A stretch of DNA of 64,000 bases from Sphingomonas sp. Leaf20 (lineage in GTDB: Bacteria > Pseudomonadota > Alphaproteobacteria > Sphingomonadales > Sphingomonadaceae): positions 1,400,267 to 1,464,266 of the forward strand of contig NZ_LMKN01000001.1 in NCBI RefSeq assembly GCF_001421535.1, in the 5' to 3' direction. The notes beneath the pieces were generated by a model. It was given only the letters and a program-made list of their open reading frames with translations. It was not told the origin of the DNA and searched no databases. Positions 1-9,060 of this stretch are shown here, one piece after another; positions within the stretch are counted from its first letter, which is position 1; each line of letters opens with the position of its first letter. A program made the position numbers and the translations under genes.

Positions 1-542
1 CCCCGTTTAACGATCCGACCATGACCGGAACAACAGTCACTGGTCGACGGCGCGTGCGATGCCCCGAGGAGATCATGGCCACCCCCGGGCGAACTCGGGC
101 GGTAGTTGCTTTGGGGCGGTACTAGTCGGACAATTCACGCACGGCATTCGCCTCGCGCTCGTGCCGACCGATTGCTTCGGGCCGCGCTGCTGCTCCTGCA
201 AGCCTTGCGAGGACTATTTGCCGATCGCCGCCGGCTCCGACGGTTCGCCATATTCTTACAACAAAGGGATGATAATATTATCGCGCGTCCGGTTATAAAC
301 GATTTTTTATTGTCGTCCCATTTGCTTCTTAATCTCACTTCCTACCGCTACTATTAAGTCCAGGACGCTGCCCATTGAATTAATTGGTTTTTTCAAATTC
401 AACTAAGACTCGAATACATGGTGGCTTCACAATAGAAGTTTCGTTCGAAAATTTCGCGTAATTGCATATTTTTGTTTGATTTCCGGCACTCCCTGTCCCA
501 TGTTGAGACAAAGCGAGCGATATGACCGCTGAGGAGAGTGCC
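1..542. other. Gene-free, AT-rich leader segment
   Basis: I see no convincing gene here. The stretch from about 260 to 480 is clearly richer in A and T than the rest of the window, and its small open frames lack ribosome sites and protein-like composition. It could hold the promoter of the small membrane protein at 543, but no clear -35/-10 pair can be defended. Confidence 0.4.
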
Positions 543-686
543 ATGAATGAGTTTCACCGCTCTGTGATACAACCGCCGTCGTACCACGATGCCCCGCAGG
601 CCATGTTCGGGCTTGTCGTGGGCCTTTCCATCAGCATCGTCATTTGGATGCTGATCGCGTTGGCGTTGATGTTGGCCTATGCGTAA
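543..686 (+). CDS. Small single-pass membrane protein (47 aa)
   Basis: Function unknown. The frame encodes 47 residues: a polar N-terminal part with MNEFHRSVIQPPSYHDAPQ, then one long hydrophobic stretch (about residues 20-46, including GLVVGLSISIVIWMLIALA) that should span the membrane, ending in a short Tyr-Ala tail. The ATG is preceded at 531-538 by GAGGAGAG, a strong ribosome binding site at good spacing, which is the main reason to believe the gene. It stands alone, with gene-poor DNA on both sides. Short one-helix proteins often act as subunits or modulators of membrane complexes, but nothing here points to a partner. I do not recognise a family. Confidence 0.55.
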   Translation: MNEFHRSVIQPPSYHDAPQAMFGLVVGLSISIVIWMLIALALMLAYA

Positions 687-1394
687 CAGGTCTTGGCAAG
701 ACCGGTGAAATACATGCTGCCGATCTGCGCCGCCTCATTTCTGACAAGCGGCGCAAGTTCTTGTGCGGAGGCATGACTTTCAGACTGTATGCGCCTGCAC
801 TCGTCTGCAGGTTCCAGTAAAGCCGGTCAGGCCATGTCTTGGTCGCAAGCATGGCCGCTAATCTTTAGGCCGGACATAGGCTGGCGGATGTGGCGCCGTC
901 CCGTCCATACCGTTTTCGTGTAATAACGATGCGATTGCCCACGGCGGCGTTGGAGCTGGCGATTGCGACCAGATGGTCGTGACATCGTCTGTCACGACAT
1001 GATGCCCGCTGCGCTGCGAGGCCAACCGCGGCGGACCGCGCGCTACGGTCATCATGGGTACCCGAAACACCGCCGCTGTTCGCAACGCGACGCTGCGGAA
1101 ACATCGATGCTGGCAGTGACACTCGCGAGCAGATCGGCGGTCGGCTGACCAAGGCTCGTGTCGACGGCCGGCCGCCACGCGGAACCCGACTCACGCTACC
1201 CCTGACGCCTGTCCGTAAGAAGCGATCATCCACGCGCACGGCTGATCGCAAACCGCGCGCGCCACCACCTCCACCGCTCACGCATCATCCAAACGTGATG
1301 CGTTCGTCACGCGCACGATACCGCCCCGCAATGTCGTTGACTTTTGTAATAAAAGTGTCAGCTTCATTAACCAAGATGGGGGGAGCGGAACACC
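687..1394. other. Gene-poor intergenic region
   Basis: The open frames on both strands here are Arg/Ser-rich and without ribosome sites, the usual signature of frames by chance in GC-rich DNA. I accept none as a gene. The region does contain a perfect inverted repeat at 976-998. Confidence 0.4.
976..998. repeat. Perfect 9-bp inverted repeat, possible operator or hairpin
   Basis: GTCGTGACA and TGTCACGAC are exact reverse complements separated by five bases (TCGTC). The symmetry suits a dimeric regulator or a small hairpin. No run of T follows, so it is not an intrinsic terminator. No gene starts close downstream; the nearest plausible start is at 1395. Confidence 0.3.
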
Positions 1395-1865
1395 GTGTGG
1401 GGGCCAGTCGGATTGTCCATGATGATAGCGTCGCCGCTGGCTGCCGCCGCACCTGACGCTGTGGACGCCGCACCGTGGCCGCAACGCGCGATGCCGTCCC
1501 CGCTATGGCGCGGTGCGGCGCGTATCGGCCTGATGTGCGACACGGGGATCGCGCCCGCGCTATGCGACGTCATCGCCGACGAAGCGCGGCGGCGCTCGCT
1601 TCTGCCGGTAACCCCCATCTCGCGGGACCACCGCGCGACCAAGGCGGACCGTGACACCGTCATCGTTGCCGTCGCGATCGAACAGCATCCGCAGGGCGAA
1701 CACCTCGTCGTCGTCGTCCGCCGCGCCGTCGAGATCGACGACGCCGAATCGCCCGCGCGGTACAGTGTCGCCTGGCACGGCACGGCGCCGCCACGACCAC
1801 AGATCGACGAAGTGTTGCAGAAAAGCCTGCCTCATCATCGCAACGCCGGGAACAGACCAGAATAG
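1395..1865 (+). CDS. Hypothetical protein, probably exported
   Basis: I do not recognise this protein. The GTG-started frame encodes 156 residues. The first 20 or so are hydrophobic and end in SPLAAAAP, which resembles a Sec signal peptide. The rest is soluble, with an isolated pair of cysteines (LMCDTGIAPALCDV) and a beta-strand-like segment (DTVIVAVAIEQ, HLVVVVRRAVEI). It lies 56 bp upstream of the secreted M10 protease gene in the same direction and could be transcribed with it. The start is uncertain because no strong ribosome site precedes the GTG; an ATG at codon 9 or 10 is also possible. The overlapping minus-strand frame at 1560-1946 looks like its shadow. Confidence 0.45.
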   Translation: MWGPVGLSMMIASPLAAAAPDAVDAAPWPQRAMPSPLWRGAARIGLMCDTGIAPALCDVIADEARRRSLLPVTPISRDHRATKADRDTVIVAVAIEQHPQGEHLVVVVRRAVEIDDAESPARYSVAWHGTAPPRPQIDEVLQKSLPHHRNAGNRPE

Positions 1866-1921
1866 GCAGTCCGGGCGCGCGTACATATCCGCCGACACAG
1901 GGTTAAAACAGGGAGAATAGC

Positions 1922-3886
1922 ATGACGTTCGAAGCATCCGGATCAACGGCAGGATTCAATGACGGCGGGACGTACAATGATGGCGGGCCCGTTCCCCTCG
2001 CCGCTTCGCTCGACCCCAATGCGGGCGGCACATCCAATGACAAGACGATCTGGACGCTGGATCAGATCAACGCGAACTTCAATCGGTCGGGATATGACTG
2101 GTACACAAACAACTATGGCGAACTAAACGACGGCGTCCTGAACTATGGCTTCTGGCTGAACCAGGAAGAGCTGGGAAACAGCTATTACACCAACGTCACG
2201 GGCACGGTCGCGCTCAACGAATATTTCGATTTCACCGCGTTCAACGCCGGTCAGACGGCGCTTGCCCAGCGGTCGATGACGTTGTGGGACGACCTGGTCG
2301 CGATTTCGTTCGAGCAGACCAAGTCGGGGTCGGCGGACATCACGTTCGGCAATACCGCGACCGGTGGCGCGCAGGCCTATGCCTATCTGCCGTTTGGCAG
2401 CACCGACGATGCAGAGATCCTCGCGGATTTCGGCTTCGAGGATTATGGCCGGCTCGGTGGCGACGTCTGGATCGACGGTGGCGTCGCGTCGAACTTCTCG
2501 CCGCTGACCGCAAGCTATTACGCGCAGACGACGATGGTGCACGAGATCGGTCACGCGATCGGGCTGAGCCATCCCGGCGATTATAACGCGCTCGACGACA
2601 ATGACGGCGACGGCGTGCCCGATCCGATCACCTATGCGAGCGATGCCTTCTACGCGCAGGATTCACGCCAATACAGCATCATGAGCTATTTCGACGCGTA
2701 TGAGACGGGGGCGCAGCATATCGACTGGGCGCTGCTGAACTTCGCCTATGCGGCCACGCCGCTGGTCCATGACATCGCCGCCATCCAGAAGATCTACGGC
2801 GTCGACCAGACGACTCGGACCGGCAACACCGTCTATGGCTTTAACGCCACCGCGGACAACGCCGTCTATGACTTCTCCGCCAATACCCGGCCGATCGTCG
2901 CGATCTGGGATGCGGGCGGCACCGATACGCTCGACTTCTCCGGCTGGAACACGTCGTCGACCATCGACCTCAACCAGGGGGCCTTCTCGTCGGGTGGCGG
3001 TGTCGACGACTTCCTGACGCTCGAGCAGGTCAATGCCAATCGCGCGGCGCTGGGCTTCGCAGCGCGCTCGCAGGCCAGCTACGACTTCTACGAGGACCTC
3101 AAGACGCAGCTCGGGCTCAAGAGCGGGTTGTTCACCGACAACGTCTCGATCGCCTATGGCGCGGTCATCGAGAACGCGATCGGTGGCGGCGGCAACGACC
3201 GGATCATCGGCAACGAGGTCGCCAACGCCCTCACCGGTGGCGCCGGCCGTGACATCTTCGAACTGCGCTCGGGCGGGACGTCGGGCGCGGATCGGATCAC
3301 CGACTGGTCGCGCGGCGATGTCCTCGCCACGACCAAGGCGATCAACGACGCCAATGGCGACGGGATCATCACCTGGAAGGGTGCGTCGCTCACGCTCGAC
3401 GGCAGCGACGGCGACCGGGTCGAACTGGTCGGCGCGCAGGGCAGCAGCGGGCTGCGGCTGATGGGCAGCATCGACGGCGTCTTCTACTATGAGGACGCGC
3501 GGGTCCGCCCGGTCGCGTCGAGCGGGCAGAAGGTGTATGAGAGCGGTTTCGGCAACGACGTCCTGCGCGGACGCACGACCGCAAGCGCGACCGACGTCTT
3601 CTTCTTCGACACCGCCAACCCGGTCTCGTCGCTCGGCAAGGATACGGTGTCGTTCACGAAGAACGACATCTTCGTGACCACGACCAAGCTCGCCGATGCC
3701 AACAACGACAACAAGATCACGTTCGGCAAGAACGGCGTGCTCGATCTGGGCGGCGATCATGGCAGCGTCGCGCTGAGCGGCACCTCCGCGCTCGAATATG
3801 ACGGCGTCGTCACGAACAACGGCACCGAATATTACGTCTACAGCAATGTCGGCTCGGCCGTCGGTGTCGGCGCGCTGCACTTCTGA
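1922..3886 (+). CDS. Secreted M10 (serralysin-like) zinc metalloprotease with duplicated C-terminal module
   Basis: Predicted extracellular zinc endopeptidase of 654 residues. The zinc site HEIGHAIGLSHP starts at residue 207 and matches HExxHxxGxxH of metzincins, and SIMSYF near residue 252 is the Met-turn. Catalytic and propeptide-like parts fill about residues 1-300. Two weak RTX-like nonapeptides (GGGNDRIIG, GGAGRDIFE) come near residues 420-445. Residues about 440-654 form a twofold repeated module with FFFDTA, DTV, ITFGKNGVLDLG and YYVYS motifs, ending in ALHF. The same module occurs in three other proteins of this locus. There is no Sec signal peptide, as expected for type I secretion. 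GGGAG precedes the ATG at good distance, and an intrinsic terminator follows. It may process matrix proteins of the EPS locus; that role is inference. Confidence 0.9.
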   Translation: MTFEASGSTAGFNDGGTYNDGGPVPLAASLDPNAGGTSNDKTIWTLDQINANFNRSGYDWYTNNYGELNDGVLNYGFWLNQEELGNSYYTNVTGTVALNEYFDFTAFNAGQTALAQRSMTLWDDLVAISFEQTKSGSADITFGNTATGGAQAYAYLPFGSTDDAEILADFGFEDYGRLGGDVWIDGGVASNFSPLTASYYAQTTMVHEIGHAIGLSHPGDYNALDDNDGDGVPDPITYASDAFYAQDSRQYSIMSYFDAYETGAQHIDWALLNFAYAATPLVHDIAAIQKIYGVDQTTRTGNTVYGFNATADNAVYDFSANTRPIVAIWDAGGTDTLDFSGWNTSSTIDLNQGAFSSGGGVDDFLTLEQVNANRAALGFAARSQASYDFYEDLKTQLGLKSGLFTDNVSIAYGAVIENAIGGGGNDRIIGNEVANALTGGAGRDIFELRSGGTSGADRITDWSRGDVLATTKAINDANGDGIITWKGASLTLDGSDGDRVELVGAQGSSGLRLMGSIDGVFYYEDARVRPVASSGQKVYESGFGNDVLRGRTTASATDVFFFDTANPVSSLGKDTVSFTKNDIFVTTTKLADANNDNKITFGKNGVLDLGGDHGSVALSGTSALEYDGVVTNNGTEYYVYSNVGSAVGVGALHF

Positions 3887-3961
3887 CGCTCGGGGGAGCG
3901 GCTCCGGCCCCTCCCCCACACGCCCGCGGCACAGCCGGGTCGCGGGCGCACTGGACACGAG

Positions 3962-3998
3962 AACGAAGCCGCTCAGTCAGGGCGGCTTCGTTTTTTTT
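3962..3998 (+). terminator. Intrinsic terminator of the M10 protease gene
   Basis: ACGAAGCCGC pairs perfectly with GCGGCTTCGT around a nine-base loop, and the stem runs into a tract of eight T residues. This is a textbook Rho-independent terminator about 75 bases after the protease stop codon. Confidence 0.9.
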
Positions 3999-4146
3999 GC
4001 GCATGGCGTCGACGCATGACGATGCGGGATCGTGCACTAAACCGGCGGCCGCGCGCTTTCCGGCACGTCGCCGGTGATGATCAGGTCAGACTCGATACCG
4101 TCCGATCGGCGAGTCTCAGGCTCGATCGCGCACGTGGCACGGGGGC

Positions 4147-5127
4147 TCAACGCGCGCCGACATAGTCCTTGTACCAGGTCGCGAAGCGCGCGAGGCCTTC
4201 GGGAAGCTGCGTCTTGGCTTCGAACCCGCAAAGCGCCTTCAGCTTGGACACGTCGGCATAGGTCGCGGTGACGTCGCCCGGCTGCATCGGCTTCATGATC
4301 ATGTTCGCCTTGCGGCCGATCGCCGACTCGAGCGAGGTGATCATTTCCATCAGACCGACCGGCTGGCTGCCGCCGATGTTGAGGATACGGTGGCCGTGCC
4401 GCGCCGGCGGGTTGTCCAGCGCGCCGAGGATGCCGTCCACGATATCATCGATATAGGTGAAATCGCGCGCCATCTTGCCTTCGCCGAACACCTCGATCGT
4501 CTCGCCCGCCAGGATCTTCTGCGTGAACGAGAAATAGGCCATGTCGGGTCGCCCCCAGGGGCCATAGACGGTGAAGAACCGCAATCCCGTCTGCGGACCG
4601 CCATAAAGCTTCGTATAGGCCGCGCTCATCAGCTCGCAGGCGCGCTTCGTTGCCGCATAGAGCGAAACCGGCTCCATTGCGGGCTCGTCCTCGCTGAACC
4701 CCTGTCCGCCCATGAGACGATCGCCGTAGACCGAGCTCGACGAGGCATAGACGAGATGCTCGAACCCCGGCGCGTGCCGACACGCCTCCATCACCGAAAG
4801 ATGGCCCGCGAGGTTGGACCGCTCATACGCGAACGGGTTCTCGATGCTGTAGCGGACGCCCGCCTGCGCCGCGAGATGGACCACGCGGGTCACGCCTACG
4901 TCGCGGACGATCGCCGCCACCGCATCGGCGTCGGCGATGTCGACCTGCTCGAACCGGAAGCCTTCACGCCCCTCGAACGTCGCGAGACGCGCGTGCTTGA
5001 GCGCCGGATCATAGTAATCGTTGACGATGTCGATCCCGATCACCTGCTCGCCGCGGTCGAGCAGACGGTGGGCCGTCGCGTGGCCGATGAAACCCGCCAC
5101 GCCGGTGACCAGAACCGGTGCAGTCAT
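4147..5127 (-). CDS. NAD-dependent sugar epimerase, UDP-glucuronate 4-epimerase type
   Basis: Extended short-chain dehydrogenase/reductase of 326 residues. The N-terminus has the nucleotide-binding glycine motif (VTGVAGFIGHATA), then HLAAQAGVRYSIENP, an active-site serine run SSSSVYG, and the catalytic YAATK. FFTVYGPWGRPDMA is typical of the CapI/UDP-glucuronate 4-epimerase branch, so it probably turns UDP-glucuronate into UDP-galacturonate. The gene follows the UDP-glucose dehydrogenase gene, which would make its substrate; the ATG lies one base after that gene's stop, so translation is probably coupled. A TTG four codons earlier is an alternative start, but MTAPVLVTG is the normal beginning of the family. 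Substrate is inferred from family resemblance and neighbourhood. Confidence 0.88.
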   Translation of the reverse strand: MTAPVLVTGVAGFIGHATAHRLLDRGEQVIGIDIVNDYYDPALKHARLATFEGREGFRFEQVDIADADAVAAIVRDVGVTRVVHLAAQAGVRYSIENPFAYERSNLAGHLSVMEACRHAPGFEHLVYASSSSVYGDRLMGGQGFSEDEPAMEPVSLYAATKRACELMSAAYTKLYGGPQTGLRFFTVYGPWGRPDMAYFSFTQKILAGETIEVFGEGKMARDFTYIDDIVDGILGALDNPPARHGHRILNIGGSQPVGLMEMITSLESAIGRKANMIMKPMQPGDVTATYADVSKLKALCGFEAKTQLPEGLARFATWYKDYVGAR

Positions 5128-5128
5128 A

Positions 5129-6430
5129 TCAGCGGCCAACCGCGTGATAGGTGAACCCGGCCGACTCGACCATGTCGCGCGGATAGATGTTGCGCAGATC
5201 GACCAGGATCGGCTCGCTCAGCAGCGACTTGACGCGTGGCAGGTCGAGCGCACGGAACGCATCCCATTCGGTGACGATCACGAGCGCATCGGCGCCTTCC
5301 ATCGTCTCGTAGGCGTTTTCGCAATACGCCACGTCGGTCAGGACCTTCTGTGCCTGCTCGGTGCCCTCCGGGTCATACGCACGGATCGTCGCGCCGGCGT
5401 CCTGCAGCGTCTGGACGACGGCAATCGCGGGACTGTCGCGCATGTCGTCGGTGTTCGGCTTGAACGTCAGGCCCAGGACCGCGACGGTCTTGCCGCGAAC
5501 ATCGCCGCCCATCGCCGCGATCACCTTGCGGCCCATCGCACGCTTGCGGTTGTCGTTCACCGCGACGACCGCCTCGACGATACGCTGCGGCGCCTCGTAA
5601 TCCTGCGCCGTCTTCAGCAGCGCCAGCGTGTCCTTGGGGAAGCACGAACCACCATAGCCGGGACCGGCGTGGAGGAACTTGCCGCCGATGCGACCGTCAA
5701 GGCCGATGCCGCGCGCGACGTCCTGCACGTCCGCGCCGACCTTTTCACACAGGTCCGCGATCTCGTTGATGAACGTGATCTTGGTCGCGAGGAACGCGTT
5801 GCCGGCATATTTGGTGAGCTCGGCCCCGCGCCGGCTCATCTCGACGATTGGCGACTTGTTGATGTGCAGCGGACGATAGATGTCACGCATCACCTGCATC
5901 GCGCGCTCGTTGTCGCCGCCGATGACGATGCGGTCGGGCCGCTTGAAGTCGTCGATCGCCGCGCCTTCGCGAAGGAATTCGGGATTGGAGACGACCGCGA
6001 AATCGGCATCGGGGTTCGCCGCCGCCATCAGCCGTGCGACCTCGTCACCGGTGCCGACGGGCACGGTGGACTTGTCGACGATGACCGTGAAGCCCTGGAT
6101 CGACATCGCGACCTCTTCGACGGCGGCGTAGACATAGCGAAGATCGGCGTGGCCATCGCCGCGGCGCGACGGCGTCCCGACCGCGATGAAGACCGCGTCC
6201 GCGTCCTTCACCCCTTCGGCGAGGTCGGTCGTGAAGCTCAGGCGACCCGCGGCGACGTTGGAGCCGACGAGGTGATCAAGGCCGGGCTCGAAGATCGGCA
6301 TGCGACCGGCGAGCAGTGCGTCGATCTTCGACTTGTCCTTGTCGACACAAACCACGTCGTGCCCGAAATCTGCGAAGCAGGCTCCGGAAACTAGCCCGAC
6401 ATACCCCGAACCGATCATCGTAATGCGCAT
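5129..6430 (-). CDS. ugd: UDP-glucose 6-dehydrogenase
   Basis: Oxidises UDP-glucose to UDP-glucuronate with two NAD+, supplying acidic sugar for the EPS. The 433-residue length is normal. The N-terminal Rossmann motif is GSGYVGLVSGACFADFGHDV, the linker has KSTVPVGTG and NPEFLREGAA, and the catalytic cysteine sits at about residue 263 in GYGGSCFPKD. LGLTFKPNTDDMRDSP marks the C-terminal domain. I chose the ATG at 6430 (MRITMIGSG) because the longer frame adds about 75 residues that do not look like protein and run past the normal start of the family. The 246 bases upstream, before the next gene on the same strand, probably hold its promoter. Confidence 0.95.
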   Translation of the reverse strand: MRITMIGSGYVGLVSGACFADFGHDVVCVDKDKSKIDALLAGRMPIFEPGLDHLVGSNVAAGRLSFTTDLAEGVKDADAVFIAVGTPSRRGDGHADLRYVYAAVEEVAMSIQGFTVIVDKSTVPVGTGDEVARLMAAANPDADFAVVSNPEFLREGAAIDDFKRPDRIVIGGDNERAMQVMRDIYRPLHINKSPIVEMSRRGAELTKYAGNAFLATKITFINEIADLCEKVGADVQDVARGIGLDGRIGGKFLHAGPGYGGSCFPKDTLALLKTAQDYEAPQRIVEAVVAVNDNRKRAMGRKVIAAMGGDVRGKTVAVLGLTFKPNTDDMRDSPAIAVVQTLQDAGATIRAYDPEGTEQAQKVLTDVAYCENAYETMEGADALVIVTEWDAFRALDLPRVKSLLSEPILVDLRNIYPRDMVESAGFTYHAVGR

Positions 6431-6676
6431 GAAGATTAAAAGCCTTGTATCGCGACCGTCCGGGTCCAGACTCGCCCCGGTCGGACAATGCTGCGCCGCG
6501 GAATTGCAGATTACGTGCAGTGACGCAACGCCTGTTCGCCGAGTCGACTGTACGACAAAGACACAGCGCGCTCCGTGTAAAACATTGCGCAGCGGCGGAA
6601 TAGGACGGCCGCTGGGGCCAGCTCCGTCAGACGTCTGAACCGCCACCCCGCGCAAACATGCGACGGGATTGGAGCG

Positions 6677-7789
6677 TCATTCGCGTGGCGCTTTTCCGCT
6701 CGCGACGCGGTCGTACACCGCCAGGGTCTGCGCAGCGATGCCGTTCCAGTCGAACCGCAGCCGCAGCGCGGCGGGATCGATGGCATAGGTCTCGGCCGGC
6801 GCCGCAAGCTTGGTCGCAAGATCGTCGATCGATCCCGTGCGGAAATAATGGTGCGACGGCAGGCCGATGTCGGTATTCGCCGGAATATCGCTCAACAGCA
6901 TCGGCGCGCCGACCGAGCCTGCCTCGAGCGCGGCGATGGGCAGGCCCTCGTGAAGCGAAGGCAAAACGAACAGGCGACAGCGTTGGTACAGGTCGCGCAG
7001 GGTCGCGCGGGTCTGCACGCCCGCAAAGACGACGTCGGCGTCGGCCATCGCACGAACACGGTCGGCAAAGGCGCTCTCATGATCCGAGCCGCCAACCACC
7101 AGAAGCTTTGCGCCCGGCACGCGGCGAACCGCCTCGATCAACTGGTCGACCGCCTTTTCGGGGACGAGTCGCCCCACCGTCAGGAAATAGTCGCCGGACG
7201 CGAAGCCCGCGGCCGCGAGCACCTCGTCGGCGGCCGACCCCTGCTCGGGAAGCCGCGACGTGCCGTTCGGGATATAGACCAGCCGGTCGCTCGCAGCAGG
7301 GTTCTCGCGCGCCAGCGTCTCGCGCAGCGACGGCGCGACGACGATGATCGCCTGCGCGAACCGCAACGCGGCCTTTTCGCCGAGCCGCAGCATGATGCGC
7401 GCAAATCGTCCCCATTTCGCCCGAGCATAGTCCTCGCCGTGATGCGTCACCACCACGCGCAGCCCGAGGATCCGGGCGAGCGGCGTCAGCAGCGCGGGCC
7501 CGACCGCATGGATATGGATGAGATCCGCCCGCTGCCGTCGCGCATGGAGCACGGAGAAGAACGTACCGACGATCGCTTCGAGCCGTGCGTTGCGTGTCGA
7601 CGGCAGCGGAACGACATGGAGGCCGTCATGGTCGAACGGCGCGCGGTTCACATAGGGCCGCCGCGCCAGGATCGTGACGTCGAGCCGTGGCGACTGTGAC
7701 AGCGCGCGGGGATAGAGTTCCTCGCAGTGGCTTTCGACGCCGCCCATGATGTCAGGGATGCCGCGCAGCCCTGTTACGAATACTCGCAT
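6677..7789 (-). CDS. Glycosyltransferase, GT4 type, with GLRGIPDIMGG N-terminus
   Basis: Cytoplasmic glycosyltransferase of 370 residues with a GT-B fold. It starts MRVFVTGLRGIPDIMGGVE, a signature of one GT4 subgroup that includes some rhamnosyltransferases. VTHHGEDYARAKWG follows. The donor-binding half has FLTVGRLVPEKAVDQL and the acidic motif of GT4 enzymes in LHEGLPIAALEAG. It is a paralogue of the enzyme at 39630-40859, sharing the N-terminal signature and VTHH. It probably adds one sugar of the EPS repeat unit; donor and linkage cannot be read from sequence. It is divergent from the MurB-like gene, so the 171 bases between the two genes must hold both promoters. Confidence 0.88.
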   Translation of the reverse strand: MRVFVTGLRGIPDIMGGVESHCEELYPRALSQSPRLDVTILARRPYVNRAPFDHDGLHVVPLPSTRNARLEAIVGTFFSVLHARRQRADLIHIHAVGPALLTPLARILGLRVVVTHHGEDYARAKWGRFARIMLRLGEKAALRFAQAIIVVAPSLRETLARENPAASDRLVYIPNGTSRLPEQGSAADEVLAAAGFASGDYFLTVGRLVPEKAVDQLIEAVRRVPGAKLLVVGGSDHESAFADRVRAMADADVVFAGVQTRATLRDLYQRCRLFVLPSLHEGLPIAALEAGSVGAPMLLSDIPANTDIGLPSHHYFRTGSIDDLATKLAAPAETYAIDPAALRLRFDWNGIAAQTLAVYDRVASGKAPRE

Positions 7790-7960
7790 TGATCACGCCG
7801 CTCCGTTTGATCCGCGCCAACGCGACGATGCCAGTGGGCAGCGCGGGAACCTAGGCACTAGCGCCAAAGTCGTCAACGCGGCGTGAACCCGCCGGGTTTG
7901 GACACGCGCAAATGCCGTGTATGCACGCGGCTCGTCTTCCATCGCGCCGGATCGGGCTTC

Positions 7961-8920
7961 ATGCACTCCCCTCCCCCTGATTTCCAACCGATAGAGGGCG
8001 TGACGGCGCGCGCGCACGTCCCGCTGTCGACGCTCGGCCGCTGGCGGATCGGCGGTCCGGCGGATCTTGTCCTGACGCCGACATCGACACGGTCGCTGGG
8101 CCTGGCACTGGTCGCCGCACGGGATCTGGGCAAGCCGGTCATCATCATCGGTGACGGCACGAACCTGCTGTTTGCCGATGAAGGATTTCGCGGCACGGTC
8201 ATCCGTATCGGCCCGGCGATCGCGGCGGTACGACATAGCGGGCCCGGCCGGATCGAGGCGGAGGCCGGGCTCTGGGTGCCGAGCTTCGTACGCCTCGCCA
8301 TCGGCGCGGGACTGGGCGGCGTCATCCATGCGATCGGCATCCCCGGTCGGCTGGGCGGGCTCGTCACGATGAACGGCGGCAGCCAGCGCAAGGGGATCGG
8401 CGACCATGTCGAATGGGTCGACGCCTTCGATCGCGACGGCGTGCTGCACCGGCTCGATCGCGACCAGCTCAACTTCGGGTACCGGCGATCGCGGCTGCAG
8501 GACGGCAGCCTCGTCGTCGCGCGCGCGGGCTTTCTGCTCCCGCATCGCGCGTCCGAGGAGTCCCGCCGCGAGGCGATCGCGATCCTGGCGGCACGACGCG
8601 CGAAGTTTCCCCGCATCCACGCCAATTGCGGCTCGGTCTTCGTCAGCGACCCTGCGCTCTACCAGAAGATCGGCCCCCCCGGCCAGGCCATCGAACTGGC
8701 GGGACTGAAAGGCGCGACGCAGGGCAGCGCCCAGTTCTCCCCCGACCACGCGAATTTCATCGTCAACAGGGGCGGCGCAACCGCGCGCGACGTGCTGTCG
8801 CTGATCGCGCTGGCGCGCGATCGGGTGGCGGCGATGACCGGCGTAGCGATGCAGGCCGAAGTGCGCTATGTCGCGCCGAACGGAGCCGTGACTGCGGCAC
8901 ATGAAATCCTAGGGACTTAA
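7961..8920 (+). CDS. MurB-like UDP-N-acetylenolpyruvoylglucosamine reductase (EPS-locus paralogue)
   Basis: Flavoprotein of the MurB family, 319 residues, which in peptidoglycan synthesis reduces the enolpyruvyl ether of UDP-GlcNAc to the lactyl ether. The FAD site is visible in WRIGGPADL, GDGTNLLFADEGFRG and GIPGRLGG. Expected active-site elements remain: GYRRS, the serine of NCGSVF and the late glutamate of QAEVRYV. The order fits a type II-like MurB. The ATG at 7961 is preferred over an upstream GTG because it gives the family's usual N-terminus. Its position next to a MurA-like gene and ahead of secretion and EPS genes, far from any cell-division cluster, argues for a dedicated second copy. 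That it makes a lactyl-sugar for EPS is inference. Confidence 0.85.
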   Translation: MHSPPPDFQPIEGVTARAHVPLSTLGRWRIGGPADLVLTPTSTRSLGLALVAARDLGKPVIIIGDGTNLLFADEGFRGTVIRIGPAIAAVRHSGPGRIEAEAGLWVPSFVRLAIGAGLGGVIHAIGIPGRLGGLVTMNGGSQRKGIGDHVEWVDAFDRDGVLHRLDRDQLNFGYRRSRLQDGSLVVARAGFLLPHRASEESRREAIAILAARRAKFPRIHANCGSVFVSDPALYQKIGPPGQAIELAGLKGATQGSAQFSPDHANFIVNRGGATARDVLSLIALARDRVAAMTGVAMQAEVRYVAPNGAVTAAHEILGT

Positions 8921-9060
8921 GGCGGACTCGCTTCGCTCACCGATCATGACGTAGGGGCGCGACGGGCGCGCGGATGGGCAGGGCTCGCCAGGGCTATGCT
9001 CGAGAGATGGAGCGCGACGACGTGACTATTGTAACGCGGCACTCGGCCGAGGTGCCCGCC

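Noticed and set aside
865..1281. Minus-strand open frame of 138 codons
   Set aside because: Arg/Ser-rich, without ribosome site or recognisable motif, and overlapped by another open frame of similar quality. Most likely chance.
3180..3260. Possible full RTX calcium-binding repeat block in the protease
   Set aside because: Only two imperfect nonapeptides are present, too few for a normal RTX beta-roll; described instead as vestigial.
2663..3958. Long minus-strand open frame (431 codons) across the M10 protease gene
   Set aside because: The plus strand has unmistakable zinc-protease motifs and a terminator. The minus frame is Arg/Asp/Val-rich without motifs, a mirror effect of GC-rich codons.
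5021..6394. Plus-strand open frame of 457 codons opposite the UDP-glucose dehydrogenase gene
   Set aside because: The dehydrogenase on the minus strand has full catalytic motifs; the opposite frame has none.
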